Part shown: in pieces, positions 44,074 through 53,402 of the stretch
Numbering within the stretch: the stretch's first letter is position 1
How the letters are laid out: the number at the start of each line of letters is the position of its first letter
Assembly: GCA_964456985.1 (NCBI GenBank)
Contig: CAYWDH010000006.1
Location: 1 to 64,000 of the forward strand
DNA: 64,000 bases
Direction: 5' to 3'
Origin: WJMT01 sp964456985
GTDB taxonomy: Bacteria > Acidobacteriota > Aminicenantia > Aminicenantales > Aminicenantaceae
The notes under the pieces: model-generated
What the model was told of the DNA's origin: nothing
Databases searched by the model: none
What the model saw: the letters and a program-made list of their open reading frames with translations, nothing else
Made by a program: the position numbers and the translations under genes

Positions 44074-45207
44074 TTGAAACTACTATTAATTGGAGCCACT
44101 GTTTTCCAGCGTGATGACTCTGGAAAGTTGACCGCTAAAAAGATGGTCATTGACTATGTTGAGGAGTTTTTCAATTGGTTCGATCAGGTTATATGGGCAA
44201 CATCTCTATTCGAAGGGAAGGCGCACACGCGGGCAATAATTGACGAACAGAAGGTCAGTCCTTGCATCCTTAGGATCAAGGCAGGAGGTTTATTGCCCAA
44301 CTATCTTATGCTCCGTGGCCTCATAGATCGGTTGACAGTGGTCTTTCTCCACCTGCCAAATGTGTGGCTTGTTCCTATTGTGCTTACTCTTCGACAAAGG
44401 GCAAGAGGACTCTTCGTATATGTAGCTAACGATTACATCCAGTACAGCGAGATTTCAAGGGAGACGAAAGGAGTGTTACATAGCAAAGTGTTCAAGATTT
44501 TCCATGAGCTACCGATCCGGATGGCGGATGGCGTGATTGTCCGGGGTAAGCTCAATCAGAAACGAGCGCGACAGTTAAATCCGAATGTAATAAATACTAT
44601 GCCCATCGGTCTCACGGAAGTCTTATACAAAAGGATGAAGGAACCATGCTCTGGCGATTTGATACGTATTCTTTATGTGGGCAAGCTGGTAAAAAGCAAA
44701 GGTGTTGAGGTGTTGCTAAGGGCGTTTTCTGATCTGTGTGAAAGGTTGCGGAACAAGTGGGTTCTGCTAACTGTTGTGGGCACGGGATCTGAGGAGGAAA
44801 ATCTGAAAAAAATGAGTCAGAGCTTAGGCGTTGACGAGAAAATAAAGTTTCTTGGATTTATAGATGATAAGTATTTATTGAGCAAACTTTATGCACAAGC
44901 AGATGTGGTGGTCGTTCCATCTACTTACCCTGAAGGAGTACCTCGGGTGATAGACGAGGCCCTTCTGCATGGAACCCCAGTGGTTGCCTCTATAGTGGGG
45001 GGCATTCCCGAACAATTCAGTGAAAAAGAAATCGTTTTAGTAGCACCTGGGAGAACGGAAGAACTTGTTGCCGCTTTATTAAAGCTCATTAGTGACAAAT
45101 TATACAGAGCACAACTCTTAGGGACTATGGAAATGCGAGTTGAAAAGATTCAAAGGGATACTGCTGCAAACCAACATGCAACTTTCATTATGGAACACTT
45201 AGAGTAA
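44074..45207 (+). CDS. Glycosyltransferase family 4/1 (GT-B)
   Basis: 377 residues if it starts at TTG 44074, just before LKLLLIGATVF, the expected first strand. A longer frame to 43993 would overlap the Wzy-like gene by 73 bases. The C-terminal domain shows RILYVGKLVKSKGVEVLLRA and the donor-binding STYPEGVPRVIDEALLHG. The start is uncertain; AAGGGCGGA lies upstream. It closes the first operon of glycosylation genes. Confidence 0.85.
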   Translation: MKLLLIGATVFQRDDSGKLTAKKMVIDYVEEFFNWFDQVIWATSLFEGKAHTRAIIDEQKVSPCILRIKAGGLLPNYLMLRGLIDRLTVVFLHLPNVWLVPIVLTLRQRARGLFVYVANDYIQYSEISRETKGVLHSKVFKIFHELPIRMADGVIVRGKLNQKRARQLNPNVINTMPIGLTEVLYKRMKEPCSGDLIRILYVGKLVKSKGVEVLLRAFSDLCERLRNKWVLLTVVGTGSEEENLKKMSQSLGVDEKIKFLGFIDDKYLLSKLYAQADVVVVPSTYPEGVPRVIDEALLHGTPVVASIVGGIPEQFSEKEIVLVAPGRTEELVAALLKLISDKLYRAQLLGTMEMRVEKIQRDTAANQHATFIMEHLE

Positions 45208-45542
45208 GGCAGTCCAAAAAATAGCGTCCGCCTCAGTTCCGATAATTTTAAGTAATAATAGCTTTTTAATTATCCCTATTACTGAAAAAAGCTTTGAAAT
45301 TATTGCTCTTGTTTAATCACAAAATGTCATAGTGCGGAGGGAGTTTCTTCGCTTGGATTCTGAGGATCATTTATATTTCGAAAAGGATACACACCTTAAA
45401 GAGAAGTCAGATTTAGTCTTGAAACCGGATCACTTCCAACAATGGGAGCAGATTTATCAAAGAATTAAAACTTGGAGAACAATAAGAACGACAAATGGTC
45501 TAGGGGAGACATGTTTTTGGATTAAGCCATGCTCAGGTTTGG
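45208..45542. other. Gap with a doubtful small frame
   Basis: 335 bases. A frame from GTG 45332 runs to 45562 and would encode about 76 residues without any recognised family; its end overlaps the next methyltransferase gene in another frame. It has a GGAGG near the start but no typical domain pattern, so it may be a remnant. The rest is AT-rich and holds nothing I can name. Confidence 0.3.
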
Positions 45543-46418
45543 GTGGAAATGAAAATTGTTAATATCTTAAGATTTATATGGAAATCCCCGCTCAATAAGG
45601 GGAAACGTATTAAAGCTTTCGCACGATTCTTCCGCTGGCAAGTTGGAAGTTTGATATTAGATAAGCCTATTATATGGCCTTTTGTCAACGATGCCAGATT
45701 GGTCATTTCAAGAGGTATGACGGCAGCTACAGGAAACATATATTCAGGATTAATGGAGTATAATGAAATGGCCTTCCTATTGCATTACCTACGTGAGAAT
45801 GATGTATTTTTTGACATAGGATCCAATGTGGGAACATATACTATTTTAGCAGCAAAAGTCGTTGGTGCGCAATGCGTATCAATTGAGCCCGATCCAATGA
45901 ATTATCAAGCTCTTTTGGACAATATATGGATCAATCGAGTGCCTGACATTGTTGAAGCCTATAATATTGCAGCTGGCAGGCAAAAGGGAAGAATTCAGTT
46001 TTGCTCAGGATTTGGATCTGTCAGCTGCGTTAGAACAGAGGATGCCAAGGTTGATTCGATTGAAATCGATGTAGTTCCAATTGATCATCTTGCATACAAA
46101 GTTTGTCCCAATGTTTTAAAAATTGATGTAGAAGGATATGAAAGTGAAGTAATATCTGGAGGAAAGCAAATTCTAAAGAATAAAGGATTAGATGTTGTGA
46201 TTATGGAGCTGAGAGGGCATGGGAAAAGATATGGATTCAACGAGCGAAATTTAGATCAATTGATGCGTTCCCTTGGTTTCAAATCATGTTTGTATGATCC
46301 TGTCGCTCGAATGATAAAAATAAAGAAAGATAATGAGCTCGGAGATATGCTTTATATTCGTAATATTAAAGAGGCTATTATGCGTGTAACCGTTGGCCCG
46401 AAATGTCGAGTAGGTTAA
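45543..46418 (+). CDS. FkbM-family methyltransferase, copy 2
   Basis: 291 residues. SAM-binding motif FFDIGSNVGTYTILAAKV near residue 90, SIEPDP, and the FkbM signature VLKIDVEGYESEVISGG near 195. It is distant from copy 1 (different N-terminus and many substitutions), so this is not a tandem duplicate. It stands alone between the glycosyltransferase and the IS element. GGGTGG lies before the ATG. Confidence 0.87.
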   Translation: MEMKIVNILRFIWKSPLNKGKRIKAFARFFRWQVGSLILDKPIIWPFVNDARLVISRGMTAATGNIYSGLMEYNEMAFLLHYLRENDVFFDIGSNVGTYTILAAKVVGAQCVSIEPDPMNYQALLDNIWINRVPDIVEAYNIAAGRQKGRIQFCSGFGSVSCVRTEDAKVDSIEIDVVPIDHLAYKVCPNVLKIDVEGYESEVISGGKQILKNKGLDVVIMELRGHGKRYGFNERNLDQLMRSLGFKSCLYDPVARMIKIKKDNELGDMLYIRNIKEAIMRVTVGPKCRVG

Positions 46419-46655
46419 AGGATTTTATAATATCAATAAATAAAAAAGGTGTCTTCCTTTTCCCAAATAGTATAAATTTACTTAAAAATATTTTTAATCG
46501 TTTTTTACTTCACTGAGCAACAATAGGAAAATTAAAATATTTAAACCAAATCGGATCTCCTGGACCTCCTCCCAAAAGATGGACCTCCTCCCAAAAAACT
46601 GGTCCACGCAAAATGTTAGTTTTTCTGGCAAAATCTCTAGGAGGAGGTTTTGTCT

Positions 46656-46922
46656 ATGAAGAAGTCAAAGTTTAGCGATGAGCAGATCGCCTTTGCTTTA
46701 AGGATGGCTGAGACAGGCACAAGGGTGGTTGAAGTGTGCAGGAAGTTTGGGATCTCAGAGCAGACCTTTTACCGCTGGAAGCGTAAATACGGAGGGCTTG
46801 GAGTATCTGAGCTCCGCCGATTGAAACAGCTGGAGGAGGAAAATAGGCGTTTGAAGCGGATGGTGGCTGATTTAAGTCTTGACAAGCAGATGCTCCAGGA
46901 TGTTTTATCAAAAAAACTCTAA
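46656..46922 (+). CDS. IS3-family transposase OrfA
   Basis: 88 residues from the ATG at 46656, which has GGAGGAGG upstream. It is a helix-turn-helix protein (EQIAFALRMAETGTRVVEVC; FGISEQTFYRWKRKYGG) ending in a leucine zipper (LRRLKQLEEENRRLKRMV). A slippery A-AAA-AAA sits at 46910-46916 just before its stop, where a -1 shift leads without a stop into orfB. Confidence 0.92.
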   Translation: MKKSKFSDEQIAFALRMAETGTRVVEVCRKFGISEQTFYRWKRKYGGLGVSELRRLKQLEEENRRLKRMVADLSLDKQMLQDVLSKKL

Positions 46923-46945
46923 AGCCAGCCCAGAAGCGAAAATTT

Positions 46946-47779
46946 GTGGAGCGTCTCATGAATGCATACCGAGTGAGTGAACGGCGGGCATGCCAAGTCA
47001 TCAGGATTGGGCGATCCTCTCATCGGTACTGTTCTCAGGGGAAGGATGACCGGGCTCTGCGGATGCGGATTCAAGAGATCGCAGCCACACGTGTTCGGTA
47101 CGGATATTTAAGGATTTATATTCTGCTTCGGCGCGAGGGCTGGCGCGTCAATCACAAGCGGGTTTATCGGATCTACAGGGAGGAGGATCTGAACTTGCGA
47201 AGGAAACGCCCTCGTCACCATGTGACAGGAAGTCGGCGGATGGATCGGCCTAAAGCCGAGTGTCCTAACGCCTGCTGGAGCATGGATTTTGTTTCTGACA
47301 GCCTCTTTAATGGACGTCGTTTTCGATCTTTAACGATAGTCGATAATTATAGTCGCGAATGCTTGGCGATCGAAGCCGGCCAAAGCATTAAGGGTCACGA
47401 TGTTGTGACAGTAATGGACCGACTCTTACAAGATCGAGGCATACCAAAGCGCATTCAATGTGATAACGGAAGCGAGTTCATCTCTAAGGTTTTGGATAAG
47501 TGGGCTTATGAACATGGAGTGACTATTGATTTCTCGAGGCCTGGTAAACCGATGGACAATGCAATCATTGAATCGTTTAATGGATCATTTCGAGATGAAT
47601 GTCTGAATGTAAATTGGTTCTTGTCAATTGAAGATGCAAAAGAGAAAATAGAGATGTGGCGTAAAGACTACAACGAGTTTCGGCCGCACAGCTCGCTTGA
47701 AGACTTGACGCCAAGACAGTTTGTAGAACAGTTTGAAAACCAGAAAACTATATTTTTGACTGGTCCAGTTTTTGGGTGA
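46946..47779 (+). CDS. IS3-family transposase OrfB (DDE integrase core)
   Basis: 277 residues from a GTG; the true product is probably an OrfAB fusion made by -1 frameshift at 46910-46916. An HTH-like region (RRACQVIRIGRSSHRYC) is followed by the DDE core: Asp in WSMDFVSDSL, Asp in QCDNGSEF and Glu in DNAIIESFNGSFRDE. All three catalytic residues are present and the frame is intact, so the element could be active. Confidence 0.93.
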   Translation: MERLMNAYRVSERRACQVIRIGRSSHRYCSQGKDDRALRMRIQEIAATRVRYGYLRIYILLRREGWRVNHKRVYRIYREEDLNLRRKRPRHHVTGSRRMDRPKAECPNACWSMDFVSDSLFNGRRFRSLTIVDNYSRECLAIEAGQSIKGHDVVTVMDRLLQDRGIPKRIQCDNGSEFISKVLDKWAYEHGVTIDFSRPGKPMDNAIIESFNGSFRDECLNVNWFLSIEDAKEKIEMWRKDYNEFRPHSSLEDLTPRQFVEQFENQKTIFLTGPVFG

Positions 47780-47953
47780 GCCTCAATCTCAAGACAAAAG
47801 GTACGAGGATTTCAAGTTTCATTTTCATTTAATTGAATTTATTTCTTTAATAAACAAGTAACTTTCGTTGTGGAAGGATATCGTCATTTCTCCGCAATAT
47901 AACAGTAAGAGTTTATAATCTCCGTAAATTAAAGTCACGTTGCAAATATTCAA

Positions 47954-49078
47954 ATGAAATATACAGTAGTTATTCTCCACAATATAATCTCTCCATATAA
48001 AACTTTATTATTTAATACTCTTTATGAAAAATTTAAAAGTTTAAAAGTTTTATATTTGGCCGAAACAGAACGGAGAAGGAAATGGAAAATAAAATATAAT
48101 GAATTAAAATTTCCATATGAAATTATGTTTAATATGCCTCTTGATGGGATTCCAAAAATTTTCCTATTTATAAAAACGTGGCAAAGATTAAGCGATTTAA
48201 ATCCTGATATACTCATAATAGGTGGATATTCATATGCATCATATTGGGCTGGATTTTTATGGGCAAAGCTTAGGAAAAGAAAAATTATTCTCTGGTCAGC
48301 ATCAAATGAAGAAGATAAGGATAGATTATTTATAAATGAAAAATTTAAAAGTTTTTTTGTTAATAGATGTGATGCTGCAAATGTATATGGAAAAAGGGGC
48401 CGTGATTATCTTTTAAAACTTGGGATGAGTAAAAATAGAATTTTTATTATAGGTAATGTTACTGACAATTCATTTTATTATAATAAGGTTATGAAGCTAA
48501 AAACAAAGAGAGAAGTTTTATGTAATCAATTTGGAATTCCTGATCATAACTTTGTTTATATTGGAAGGCTTTCGCGAGAAAAGAATATTTTAAATCTCTT
48601 AGATGCTTACAGTAGGTTAAAATCAAAAGAAATTGGCTGGGGACTAATCTTGGTTGGAAATGGTCCTCAAAAGATTGAGATAGAGGATTATATAAAAAAA
48701 CATTCCCTTAAAGATATTTTTTTACCAGGATTTAGACAAAAAGAGGAAATTCCGCAATACTTAGCAGTAAGTGATGTCTTTATTCTCCCAAGTATTTCGG
48801 AACCTTGGGGATTGGTTGTTAATGAAGCAATGGCCGCTGGATTACCTATATTAGTATCAATAAAATGTGGGTGTTATCCTGACTTAGTAAAAGATGGTGT
48901 CAATGGTTTTTCATTTAATCCTTTTGATGTGATGGGTCTTTATAATTTAATGAAAAATATTGTTCAAGAAAAATATGATTTAAATGAAATGGGAGAAGCT
49001 TCGCTTTTTTTTATTAATAAATATAGTCCTGAAAATGCTTCGAATATCATAAAACGAACTATTGATGAAGTTTTATAA
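47954..49078 (+). CDS. Glycosyltransferase family 4 (GT-B)
   Basis: 374 residues. VVILHNIISPYKTLLFNTL begins the N-terminal domain; the C-terminal domain has FVYIGRLSREKNILNLLDAY and the donor-binding motif SISEPWGLVVNEAMAAG. The gene is strongly AT-rich: two sampled 60-base rows hold 9 and 10 G/C, against 31 in a sampled row of the aminotransferase at 26 kb. This indicates transfer from an AT-rich donor. It follows the IS3 element directly. No ribosome site is visible. Confidence 0.87.
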   Translation: MKYTVVILHNIISPYKTLLFNTLYEKFKSLKVLYLAETERRRKWKIKYNELKFPYEIMFNMPLDGIPKIFLFIKTWQRLSDLNPDILIIGGYSYASYWAGFLWAKLRKRKIILWSASNEEDKDRLFINEKFKSFFVNRCDAANVYGKRGRDYLLKLGMSKNRIFIIGNVTDNSFYYNKVMKLKTKREVLCNQFGIPDHNFVYIGRLSREKNILNLLDAYSRLKSKEIGWGLILVGNGPQKIEIEDYIKKHSLKDIFLPGFRQKEEIPQYLAVSDVFILPSISEPWGLVVNEAMAAGLPILVSIKCGCYPDLVKDGVNGFSFNPFDVMGLYNLMKNIVQEKYDLNEMGEASLFFINKYSPENASNIIKRTIDEVL

Positions 49079-49247
49079 GTAAAATATTGGAAGTTTTACA
49101 TATAGCCTTAAATAATTATCCTATATAAAGAGCACTTTGATAGAGATATCCCAAATTTTAAGAATATTCCATTTTATTATCAAAAAAGAAATAATACTTG
49201 AATCAAGGTAAAGTTATGTTTTCAAATCATAAAGGGTAAATTAAGGA

Positions 49248-50411
49248 ATGATAAAAAATATTTTATATACTTCATCTGATTCTTCCCCCCAAAGTGGTGC
49301 TTTTCTTCAGCTTCTATATATGACCAAGGGCATATCAAATTATGGCTATAATTCAATTTTAGCTTTACATAAAGAAGGGCAAGAATTATTTTTTTGGAGT
49401 GAATCTAACAAGCAAAAGGTTTTCTTTTTTGATTTGCCAAGGTTAAAGCGTCACCAAAATGCTGTATATTATTTAAAATACTTGCTACAGAATATAATTT
49501 GTATTGTTGGTCTGGTTAGATTAATTAAAAGAAAAAATATTAAAATTGTTCACATAAACGAAATCTATGATATCTATGCTGGGATAGCTTCCTTTATAGC
49601 TGGGGTACCATGTGTATGGCATATTAGAGCAGAACCTTTGCAATGGATTAAGTGGTTTTTATCCAGAATTGTTCTTGTATTTGCAAAGAAAGTTATAGTT
49701 GTTTCAAAATCAGTCCAGAATCAGGTATTTAAAAAAGTAAATGGGAGAAAAGTGAATATCTTATATGACCCCGGTCCTGATTTGATTAAATTTAATCCTG
49801 AAATAGATGGATCTTTAGTGAGGAAAGAATTTGGTATTTTTAAAGATGATTTTCTCATTACTCAGGTTTCTAAACTTGTTGAACAAAAGGGGCATGAAAA
49901 TTTAATTAGGGCAGCACCTATTGTACTTAAATCATTTCCCAATAATCGTTTTATGATAGTTGGAGGACAACTGGAAGGAAAACATCATGAAAAATATGCA
50001 AATTATATAAAAGCACTTCCTAGCAAATTAGGAATCAAAGAAAAAGTTATATTTACGGGTTATCGTGAAGACATTCAAAGGATTATATCAGCTTCGGATA
50101 TAATTGTTCACTGCCCTATGTATCCTGACCCTTTTCCTGGTGTGGTGCTTCAGGGAATGGCTGTTGGAAAACCTGTTATAGCATCAAATCTTGGGGGAGC
50201 CTGTGAGCAAATTGAAGATGGGATTTCAGGGATATTGATTGAACCAAGCAATCATAATTCTCTTGCAAGTGCCATCTGTTCATTGTTAAAAAACAATGAA
50301 AAACGACAAAATCTTGGTAAGATCGCAGCAGAACTAGTAGCTTCAAAATACACACCAGATAGATTCTTCAAAAATCTCTCTAAGATATATAATGAAATAA
50401 TAAGGTTATAA
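49248..50411 (+). CDS. Glycosyltransferase family 4 (GT-B)
   Basis: 387 residues. N-terminal NILYTSSDSSPQSGAFLQLL; C-terminal ITQVSKLVEQKGHENLIRAA and a donor site around PDPFPGVVLQGMAVGKP, in which a Pro-Gly replaces the commoner Glu-Gly. AT-rich like the previous gene (one sampled row has 14 G/C in 60), so the two probably arrived together. The 169-base gap before it has no recognised feature. TAAGG lies before the ATG. Confidence 0.87.
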   Translation: MIKNILYTSSDSSPQSGAFLQLLYMTKGISNYGYNSILALHKEGQELFFWSESNKQKVFFFDLPRLKRHQNAVYYLKYLLQNIICIVGLVRLIKRKNIKIVHINEIYDIYAGIASFIAGVPCVWHIRAEPLQWIKWFLSRIVLVFAKKVIVVSKSVQNQVFKKVNGRKVNILYDPGPDLIKFNPEIDGSLVRKEFGIFKDDFLITQVSKLVEQKGHENLIRAAPIVLKSFPNNRFMIVGGQLEGKHHEKYANYIKALPSKLGIKEKVIFTGYREDIQRIISASDIIVHCPMYPDPFPGVVLQGMAVGKPVIASNLGGACEQIEDGISGILIEPSNHNSLASAICSLLKNNEKRQNLGKIAAELVASKYTPDRFFKNLSKIYNEIIRL

Positions 50412-50440
50412 TTTTCAATTAATATTTCTAGGGAGGCTCC

Positions 50441-50700
50441 ATGAAGAAAAGCCTTAGTTTGTGGTGTGAGTGGTTTTATTGGAAGTCATCTTGTTAAGAG
50501 ATTAAAAATGGAAGGATATTGAGTGTTGTGTATTGATTTAAAGTATCTTGAGTTCAGCGAGACCAAGGCAGATGATTTTGTAATTGGTGATTTGCGGGAT
50601 TCTTAGATTTGTCGTTCTGTGGTTGATATAAAATTTGATGAAGTTTCCCAATTGGCAGCTGATTTGAGAGAGCCAATATATGGATTGAAAAGCAGGTGAG
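50441..50700 (+). pseudogene. Broken GDP-mannose 3,5-epimerase-like gene
   Basis: A GGGAGG site and ATG (50441) begin the frame, but one extra base near 50456 shifts it. From 50457 the translation reads VCGVSGFIGSHLVKRLKMEGY, a TGA in place of Trp, then VLCIDLKYLEFSETKADDFV and IGDLRDS, a TAG, then ICRSVVDIKFDEVSQLAADL. This matches the N-terminal NAD-binding part of GDP-mannose 3,5-epimerases, about 85 of 300-plus residues. It has one frameshift, two nonsense codons and a 3' truncation, so it is a dead remnant. Its presence suggests the ancestral polysaccharide once used a sugar from this pathway. Confidence 0.8.
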
Positions 50701-50743
50701 AAAAGCGGGATTAGATAAGTAAAATAGTCGCAATTAGTTTTTG

Positions 50744-51967
50744 ATGATTCAAAAAGTAGGGGGGAATAAAAGAGTATTGGTCATTAACCAGTATTATGCC
50801 CCGGATATTGCTTCAACAGGACAATATGCTACCGATATTTGCAGCGGACTTGCAAGGATGGGGCACGAAGTTCATATGGTGACCGGACAGCCAAGCTATA
50901 CTTCATCTTCGCCTAAGGCTCCTGGATATGAAATGTTGAATGGAGTTCATGTTTACCGCATTTCTATGGGGAAATTTCGTGGTCGAAAGAATATAAGAAT
51001 TAGAGTTTTTGGATATCTAAGGTTTTTATGGAGTGCCTGGAGAAAGGGGAAAGAGTTAATCCGAAGAAGCGAATTCGCGACAGTGATGACTTTCCACAAT
51101 CCACCATTTGTTGGCTTGTTGGGAGCTCATCTTGCCAAAAAATATAATTTACGGTTTATATATGTTCCCTATGATATTCATCCAGATATATTGCTAACTA
51201 TAGGGTGGAAATTGCCTAAACCTATGATTTGGATGTGGGAATTAATGAATGAGAAAGTTTTCCAGAGAGCCCATGGAATCGTGGCTCTTGGGCATGGTAT
51301 TAAATATAATTTAATTAATCATAAAAATGTATCCCCAAATAAGGTTCATGTGATTCCTCTTTGGGGAAAGCCTGAGTTTAATGGCATTCCTGAGAGTGGA
51401 AGGATATTGAAGGATTTGGGAATAAAAAATGATGAATTGGTATTTCTCTATGCTGGAAATATGGGAACTCTTCATAACCTGGACTTTATTCTGGATGCTG
51501 CTAAATTGCTCAAAGATCTTTCGGTTCGGTTTTTTTTCCTTGGTGATGGAGTAAAAAAACAGTCCCTTGTTTCAAGGATAAGGGATGAAAAGATTCAACA
51601 GGTAAAAGTTTTTCCTTATCAGCCCTGGGATAAATTTATACAAATTTTAGCTGGTTCAAGTGCTTGTTTTGTTCCTCTTGGTTTTGGCCTTGAAAAACTG
51701 GCTGTGCCGTCCAGGGCTTATACTTTTCTCTCGGCTGGAAAGCCGTTGATTACCATGATGGCTCCTGAGGCGGATATCGCTCAGTTGGTTACAGAGACAG
51801 GATGCGGATGGAATGTTTCGAATGGAGAGGAGTTGGGAGAGCTGATAAGGCGTTTAGTATATAATCCAAAAGAATTATTGAAGCGAGGAAAGATAGCAGG
51901 AAAGGTATATGAAGAAAGATTCCGTAAAGATAAAATTATCCAGAGATATGCTGATCTTTTCGAATAA
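50744..51967 (+). CDS. Glycosyltransferase family 4, WbuB-like
   Basis: 407 residues from the ATG at 50744 (an in-frame TTG precedes). The start VLVINQYYAPDIASTGQYATDIC is typical of the WbuB/WcaI-like branch, as is VTGQPSYTSS. Later segments are VFLYAGNMGTLHNLDFILDA and LEKLAVPSRAYTFLSAGKP. These enzymes add a sugar such as fucosamine to lipid-linked acceptors in other species; the specificity here is unknown. No clear ribosome site. Directly upstream of the initiating sugar transferase. Confidence 0.87.
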   Translation: MIQKVGGNKRVLVINQYYAPDIASTGQYATDICSGLARMGHEVHMVTGQPSYTSSSPKAPGYEMLNGVHVYRISMGKFRGRKNIRIRVFGYLRFLWSAWRKGKELIRRSEFATVMTFHNPPFVGLLGAHLAKKYNLRFIYVPYDIHPDILLTIGWKLPKPMIWMWELMNEKVFQRAHGIVALGHGIKYNLINHKNVSPNKVHVIPLWGKPEFNGIPESGRILKDLGIKNDELVFLYAGNMGTLHNLDFILDAAKLLKDLSVRFFFLGDGVKKQSLVSRIRDEKIQQVKVFPYQPWDKFIQILAGSSACFVPLGFGLEKLAVPSRAYTFLSAGKPLITMMAPEADIAQLVTETGCGWNVSNGEELGELIRRLVYNPKELLKRGKIAGKVYEERFRKDKIIQRYADLFE

Positions 51968-52007
51968 TTAAAGTTTTAGATACAAATTTCCAGGGGATAG
52001 GGAACCG

Positions 52008-53372
52008 ATGAAAGACAGACGTATTTCAAAACGAAAGATCCTGCTTTTATTTGGGGATTTAGGGATTATCCTTGCATCCATATACTTTGCCTATGGAGTG
52101 AGATATGGAAGATGGTTTTCTGTCGAGGAGTTCAATAAGTACGTTTATTTATGGTTTGTTTTTTCTATGACCTATGTTTTTTCTTTTTATGTTTTTGATC
52201 AATATAATATCCGAATTAAGTTTCTCAGAAGTAGAAGCCTGTTCATGTATGTGGGCTCTTTGACTCTTGTCTCACTTGTGATTATTGGGTGCTTTTATGT
52301 TTTTCCATTTAATATAGGGAGAGGAATATTTGTCCTTAGTTTTATTTTTACTTCTGTTTTTGCATTCTTCTGGAGAAATGTGTATTCCTCTGTCTTTCGT
52401 TTGGCTTTTCCTAAGAGAAAAGTTCTTTTGATAGATGGAGGGAGGAAAGAAGAGGAACTTCATAATTTGTTAAAGGAGAGTCAAGATTATGAAGTTATTG
52501 GTGTATTGAGTGATAAAGGATGCAAGAGAAATCCTGGTTTTACTCATTTGGGAAAAATAAATGAGATAGAGAAAGTGGTCGATCATTATGGAGTAGATGA
52601 TATTGTGACCTCTTTGGAACCCACGAGCAGCGATAGACTAATTCATGGGCTTGTAACTAGTAAAATGAGGGGAATATCCATTTATGATCTTCCCACTTTT
52701 TATGAAGGTTTAAAAGGACAGCTTCCTGTTTTGAGAATTGAAGAAAAATGGCTTTTTTATAGCAATGGTTTTGAACATTTGGGAGATAAGCTCTATAAGA
52801 GAGTTAAAAGGATATTGGACTTTTCGGTTTCCGTAATTATATTGATCCTGAGCTTACCATTTAGTTTGGTAACAGCTTTATTGATTAAAATTGATTCAAG
52901 AGGTCCTGTTTTCTATATTCAAGAGCGTCTGAGGCAGAATGAGAAGTCTTTTCGACTGATTAAATTTCGGACAATGGTCCGGAATGCAGAAGGGGAAAAG
53001 CCCAAGTGGGCTAAAGAAAAAGATAAACGTGTGACGCGGATTGGGAGGATTCTAAGAAAGACAAGAATTGATGAGCTTCCGCAATTGATCAATATTTTTA
53101 AAGGTGAAATGAGTGTCATAGGGCCCCGGCCTGAGAGAGAGTATTTTGTGAAAAAGCTTAAGAAAGATATCCCTTTCTATGCACTAAGATTCAGCGTAAA
53201 GCCAGGTCTTACAGGATGGGCTCAGGTTAATTACCGGTATGGAGCATCGGTCGAGGATGCTATGGAGAAGATGAGATATGATTTGTATTACATAAAGAAT
53301 ATGTCATTGTTTTTGGATTTTCGGATTTTGTTGAGGACTATAAGGATTTGTTTGTTTGGGATGGGGAGATAG
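52008..53372 (+). CDS. Initiating polyprenyl-phosphate sugar-1-phosphate transferase
   Basis: 454 residues. Four or five N-terminal membrane helices (about 10-130), a CoA-binding-like middle domain (about 135-250) and a C-terminal bacterial sugar transferase domain with an RVKRILDFSVSVIIL helix, IKFRTM, RKTRIDELPQLINI and VIGPRPER. Such enzymes attach the first sugar phosphate to undecaprenyl phosphate and so start each repeat unit (WcaJ/WbaP type). AGGGGATAGGG lies before the ATG. It marks the beginning of the core export operon. Confidence 0.92.
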   Translation: MKDRRISKRKILLLFGDLGIILASIYFAYGVRYGRWFSVEEFNKYVYLWFVFSMTYVFSFYVFDQYNIRIKFLRSRSLFMYVGSLTLVSLVIIGCFYVFPFNIGRGIFVLSFIFTSVFAFFWRNVYSSVFRLAFPKRKVLLIDGGRKEEELHNLLKESQDYEVIGVLSDKGCKRNPGFTHLGKINEIEKVVDHYGVDDIVTSLEPTSSDRLIHGLVTSKMRGISIYDLPTFYEGLKGQLPVLRIEEKWLFYSNGFEHLGDKLYKRVKRILDFSVSVIILILSLPFSLVTALLIKIDSRGPVFYIQERLRQNEKSFRLIKFRTMVRNAEGEKPKWAKEKDKRVTRIGRILRKTRIDELPQLINIFKGEMSVIGPRPEREYFVKKLKKDIPFYALRFSVKPGLTGWAQVNYRYGASVEDAMEKMRYDLYYIKNMSLFLDFRILLRTIRICLFGMGR

Positions 53373-53402
53373 AGAAAAGCGGTAAACAGTGAAAAGTAAA
53401 GA

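Larger units (their letters stand above)
46560..47785 (+). mobile_element. IS3-family insertion sequence
   Basis: Two overlapping-frame genes (orfA, orfB) lie between imperfect inverted ends. The left end contains TCCCAAAAAACTGG and the right end, read in reverse, CACCCAAAAACTGG. The left end carries a direct 17-base duplication (TGGACCTCCTCCCAAAA at 46561 and again at 46580). ATCTC at 46555-46559 and at 47786-47790 is a possible 5-bp target duplication if the boundaries are as given. The left boundary could instead be 46580. Confidence 0.85.

Noticed and set aside
45332..45562. 76-residue frame as a confident gene
   Set aside because: No recognised domain, GTG start, and its end overlaps the next methyltransferase in another frame. 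It is kept only as a note in the intergenic entry.
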